Source: Rhodospirillaceae bacterium Spongia-Bin9
Lineage (GTDB): Bacteria > Pseudomonadota > Alphaproteobacteria > Bin65
NCBI GenBank assembly: GCA_900197615.1
Contig: FZLR01000013.1
Span: 1-48,907, forward strand
DNA length: 48,907 bases
Reading direction: 5' to 3'
A program made the translations under genes and the position numbers. How positions within the stretch are numbered: position 1 is the stretch's first letter; every line of letters begins with the position of its first letter. Positions 47,758-48,907 of the stretch are shown here, one piece after another. The notes under the pieces were generated by a model. It ran no database searches. It saw only the letters and a list, made by a program, of their open reading frames with translations, and was not told the DNA's origin.

Positions 47758-48690
47758 TCAGGCGCCGCGGCCGAAGCGGCGGAGGAAGGCTTCCACGGCC
47801 TCCCAGACGGCCTCGGGCCGTTCGATCTGGAGGAAATGGGTGCAATCGTCGATCATGGTGTAGGGCAGGCCGTGTCCCTGCGCCAGCGCCCGGCCGAGCA
47901 AAGCCGGCGGCTGAACCTCCGGCAATGACGCATCCGCGCCGATCACCGCGATGTCGCCGGGCATGGCGCCGACCTCCGGCCAGATGGTCGGGTCGATGTT
48001 GGCGGCGAATATCCGGGCTTCGAGCCGCTTCGGGCAGGCAAGCGCCCAGCCGTCCGCCGTCCGCCGCGTCGTTGCCAGGGCGTACAGCTCATGGGCGCCC
48101 GGCGGCCAGCGCCGGAACGCCCGCCGCGCGCGCAGCACGGCCGCCAGATCCTCCGGATCGTCGAACCGGTCGGGCCGGCGCAGGGCGATCGCTTCCATAT
48201 CCTCCATATGGAAACCCTGGCGTTCTTGCAGGTCGTGGCCCGGCGGCGGGAAGATCGGCGGGGCGACCAGGATCAGCGGCGACCAGCGCTCGCCGAACGC
48301 CCGGGTTTGCAGCAAGGCGGAAATGCCGGACATGGAGTGAAAGACCGCCGCAACCGGCCGGGGGCCGAAGAGGGTGTCCATGCTGCATCGCACGGTTTCG
48401 AAATCGTCCCGGAACTGCTCCCAGTTGTGGTTTTCCACGCCGTCGGGCGGATTTTGCCCATGGTTGCGGGTATCGAACAGGATCGTGTCGTAATCGGCCA
48501 GCATCAGGCGCCAGAACGGGTAATAGGCCTCGATCGCCATGCCGTTGCCGTGGCTCAGCGCGACCCGCGGCCCGTCCGGATTGCCGTGGCGCCGCAGGAC
48601 CGTCGTCGCGCCGTCGGATAGGGCAAGCCGGTGGACTTCGCGCGGCTCGGGCGGAACCAGGGCCGGCGGCAGATGCATCGAGAAATTCAT
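47758..48690 (-). CDS. Alpha/beta hydrolase
   Basis: A 310-residue cytosolic alpha/beta-fold hydrolase of unknown substrate. SHGNGMAIEAYYPFW (46-60) is the oxyanion-hole region and FDTRNHGQN the strand-4 loop. The nucleophile is probably Ser119 in VFHSMSG, where Phe and Ser replace the two glycines of the usual GxSxG. CTHFLQIERPE near the C-terminus holds the likely catalytic His. The ATG at 48690 is the first Met; the second (48678) is also possible. No signal peptide is seen. Confidence 0.82.
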   Translation of the reverse strand: MNFSMHLPPALVPPEPREVHRLALSDGATTVLRRHGNPDGPRVALSHGNGMAIEAYYPFWRLMLADYDTILFDTRNHGQNPPDGVENHNWEQFRDDFETVRCSMDTLFGPRPVAAVFHSMSGISALLQTRAFGERWSPLILVAPPIFPPPGHDLQERQGFHMEDMEAIALRRPDRFDDPEDLAAVLRARRAFRRWPPGAHELYALATTRRTADGWALACPKRLEARIFAANIDPTIWPEVGAMPGDIAVIGADASLPEVQPPALLGRALAQGHGLPYTMIDDCTHFLQIERPEAVWEAVEAFLRRFGRGA

Positions 48691-48785
48691 GGCGACCGGC
48701 TAGACCGGATCGCCCGCCCGGTCAACGGACGCGGCAGGCCGCTCCGTCCCGACGGCGCGGAGACAATGCCCGAACCTGCTGGGGT

Positions 48786-48811
48786 GTCATGAAATGTCAT
48801 GATTCGTCATG
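48786..48811. repeat. Three GTCATG units spaced exactly 10 bp
   Basis: GTCATG occurs at 48786-48791, 48796-48801 and 48806-48811, so the unit repeats with the period of one DNA turn. The intervening four bases differ (AAAT, ATTC). It lies about 96 bases upstream of the divergently oriented hydrolase start. A protein-binding site is plausible; nothing shows which protein. Confidence 0.45.
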
Positions 48812-48854
48812 TTTCTCCGACTCCGGCTAATTTCTGCGCCTCAGGTTTGGCAGT

Positions 48855-48890
48855 CCCCCTCCCCTTGGGGGAGGGAGTTGGGGGGAGGGG
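48855..48890. repeat. GC-rich hairpin / G-quadruplex-prone intergenic element
   Basis: CCCTCCCC (48857-48864) can pair with GGGGAGGG (48868-48875). The plus strand then has four G-runs in 24 bases (48867-48871, 48873-48875, 48880-48885, 48887-48890) with loops of 1, 4 and 1. Similar C5-TCCCC-TT-G-rich units recur between genes in many GC-rich proteobacteria. The window ends before the next gene. Confidence 0.5.
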
Positions 48891-48907
48891 TCCGCTGACG
48901 TTGCCGC

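Noticed and set aside
47730-48830. A 366-codon plus-strand frame opposite the alpha/beta hydrolase
   Set aside because: Its product is almost all Arg, Pro, Ala, Gly and Ser, typical of a shadow frame; the hydrolase on the other strand has real motifs.

Overview
The window is a GC-rich stretch of a bacterial chromosome. It carries a near-complete alphaproteobacterial run of transcription and translation genes (1-31746), followed by a mixed block of metabolic and envelope genes (31801-48690). Several things point to Alphaproteobacteria: the order tuf, tRNA-Trp, secE, nusG, rplKAJL, rpoBC, str, S10, spc, alpha in one unbroken run; the absence of rpmJ and rpsD from the spc and alpha segments; the short-lid Adk; and the Atp12-type chaperone and PccA/PccB enzymes downstream. 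I cannot safely name the order or genus.

Layout. Positions 1-44 are the last codons of one tuf copy. Then come tRNA-Trp (217-292), secE-nusG, rplK-rplA, rplJ-rplL and rpoB-rpoC. After a 472-base non-coding gap with a promoter comes the str group rpsL-rpsG-fusA-tuf. A terminator-like hairpin separates this from the S10/spc series rpsJ to adk. A consensus-like promoter sitting on the adk stop codon starts the alpha group rpsM-rpsK-rpoA-rplQ. All of this is on the plus strand. Next on the plus strand are rarA, an RluA-family pseudouridine synthase, an AsmA-family protein, an Atp12 chaperone and pccB. Three minus-strand genes (cytochrome b561, YceI, a DOPA-dioxygenase-family protein) lie between pccB and pccA. 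Then follow acylphosphatase, a MaoC dehydratase, lipB (minus), tRNA-Leu(GAG), mgtE, a small unknown gene, an LpxD homologue (minus) and an alpha/beta hydrolase (minus). The right end holds a phased GTCATG repeat and a G-rich hairpin element.

How the parts work together. The first 31.7 kb supplies RNA polymerase core, 27 ribosomal proteins plus the L10-L12 stalk, two elongation factors, the SecYE channel subunits, NusG and adenylate kinase. Many intergenic gaps contain strong RNA hairpins, as expected for attenuation, RNase III processing or ribosomal-protein feedback. PccB and PccA together form propionyl-CoA carboxylase. LpxD, AsmA, YceI, cytochrome b561 and MgtE are envelope or membrane functions.

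I found no CRISPR array, phage, insertion sequence, toxin-antitoxin or defence island, and nothing I would call a new multi-gene system. The best leads are: (i) an L10 protein with four regular 11-residue repeats in its L12-binding tail, next to an rplJ-rplL intercistronic hairpin whose loop is a perfect direct repeat, which suggests an enlarged L12 stalk; (ii) paired inverted repeats upstream of yceI; and (iii) the structured leaders around rplJ, rpoB and rpsJ.
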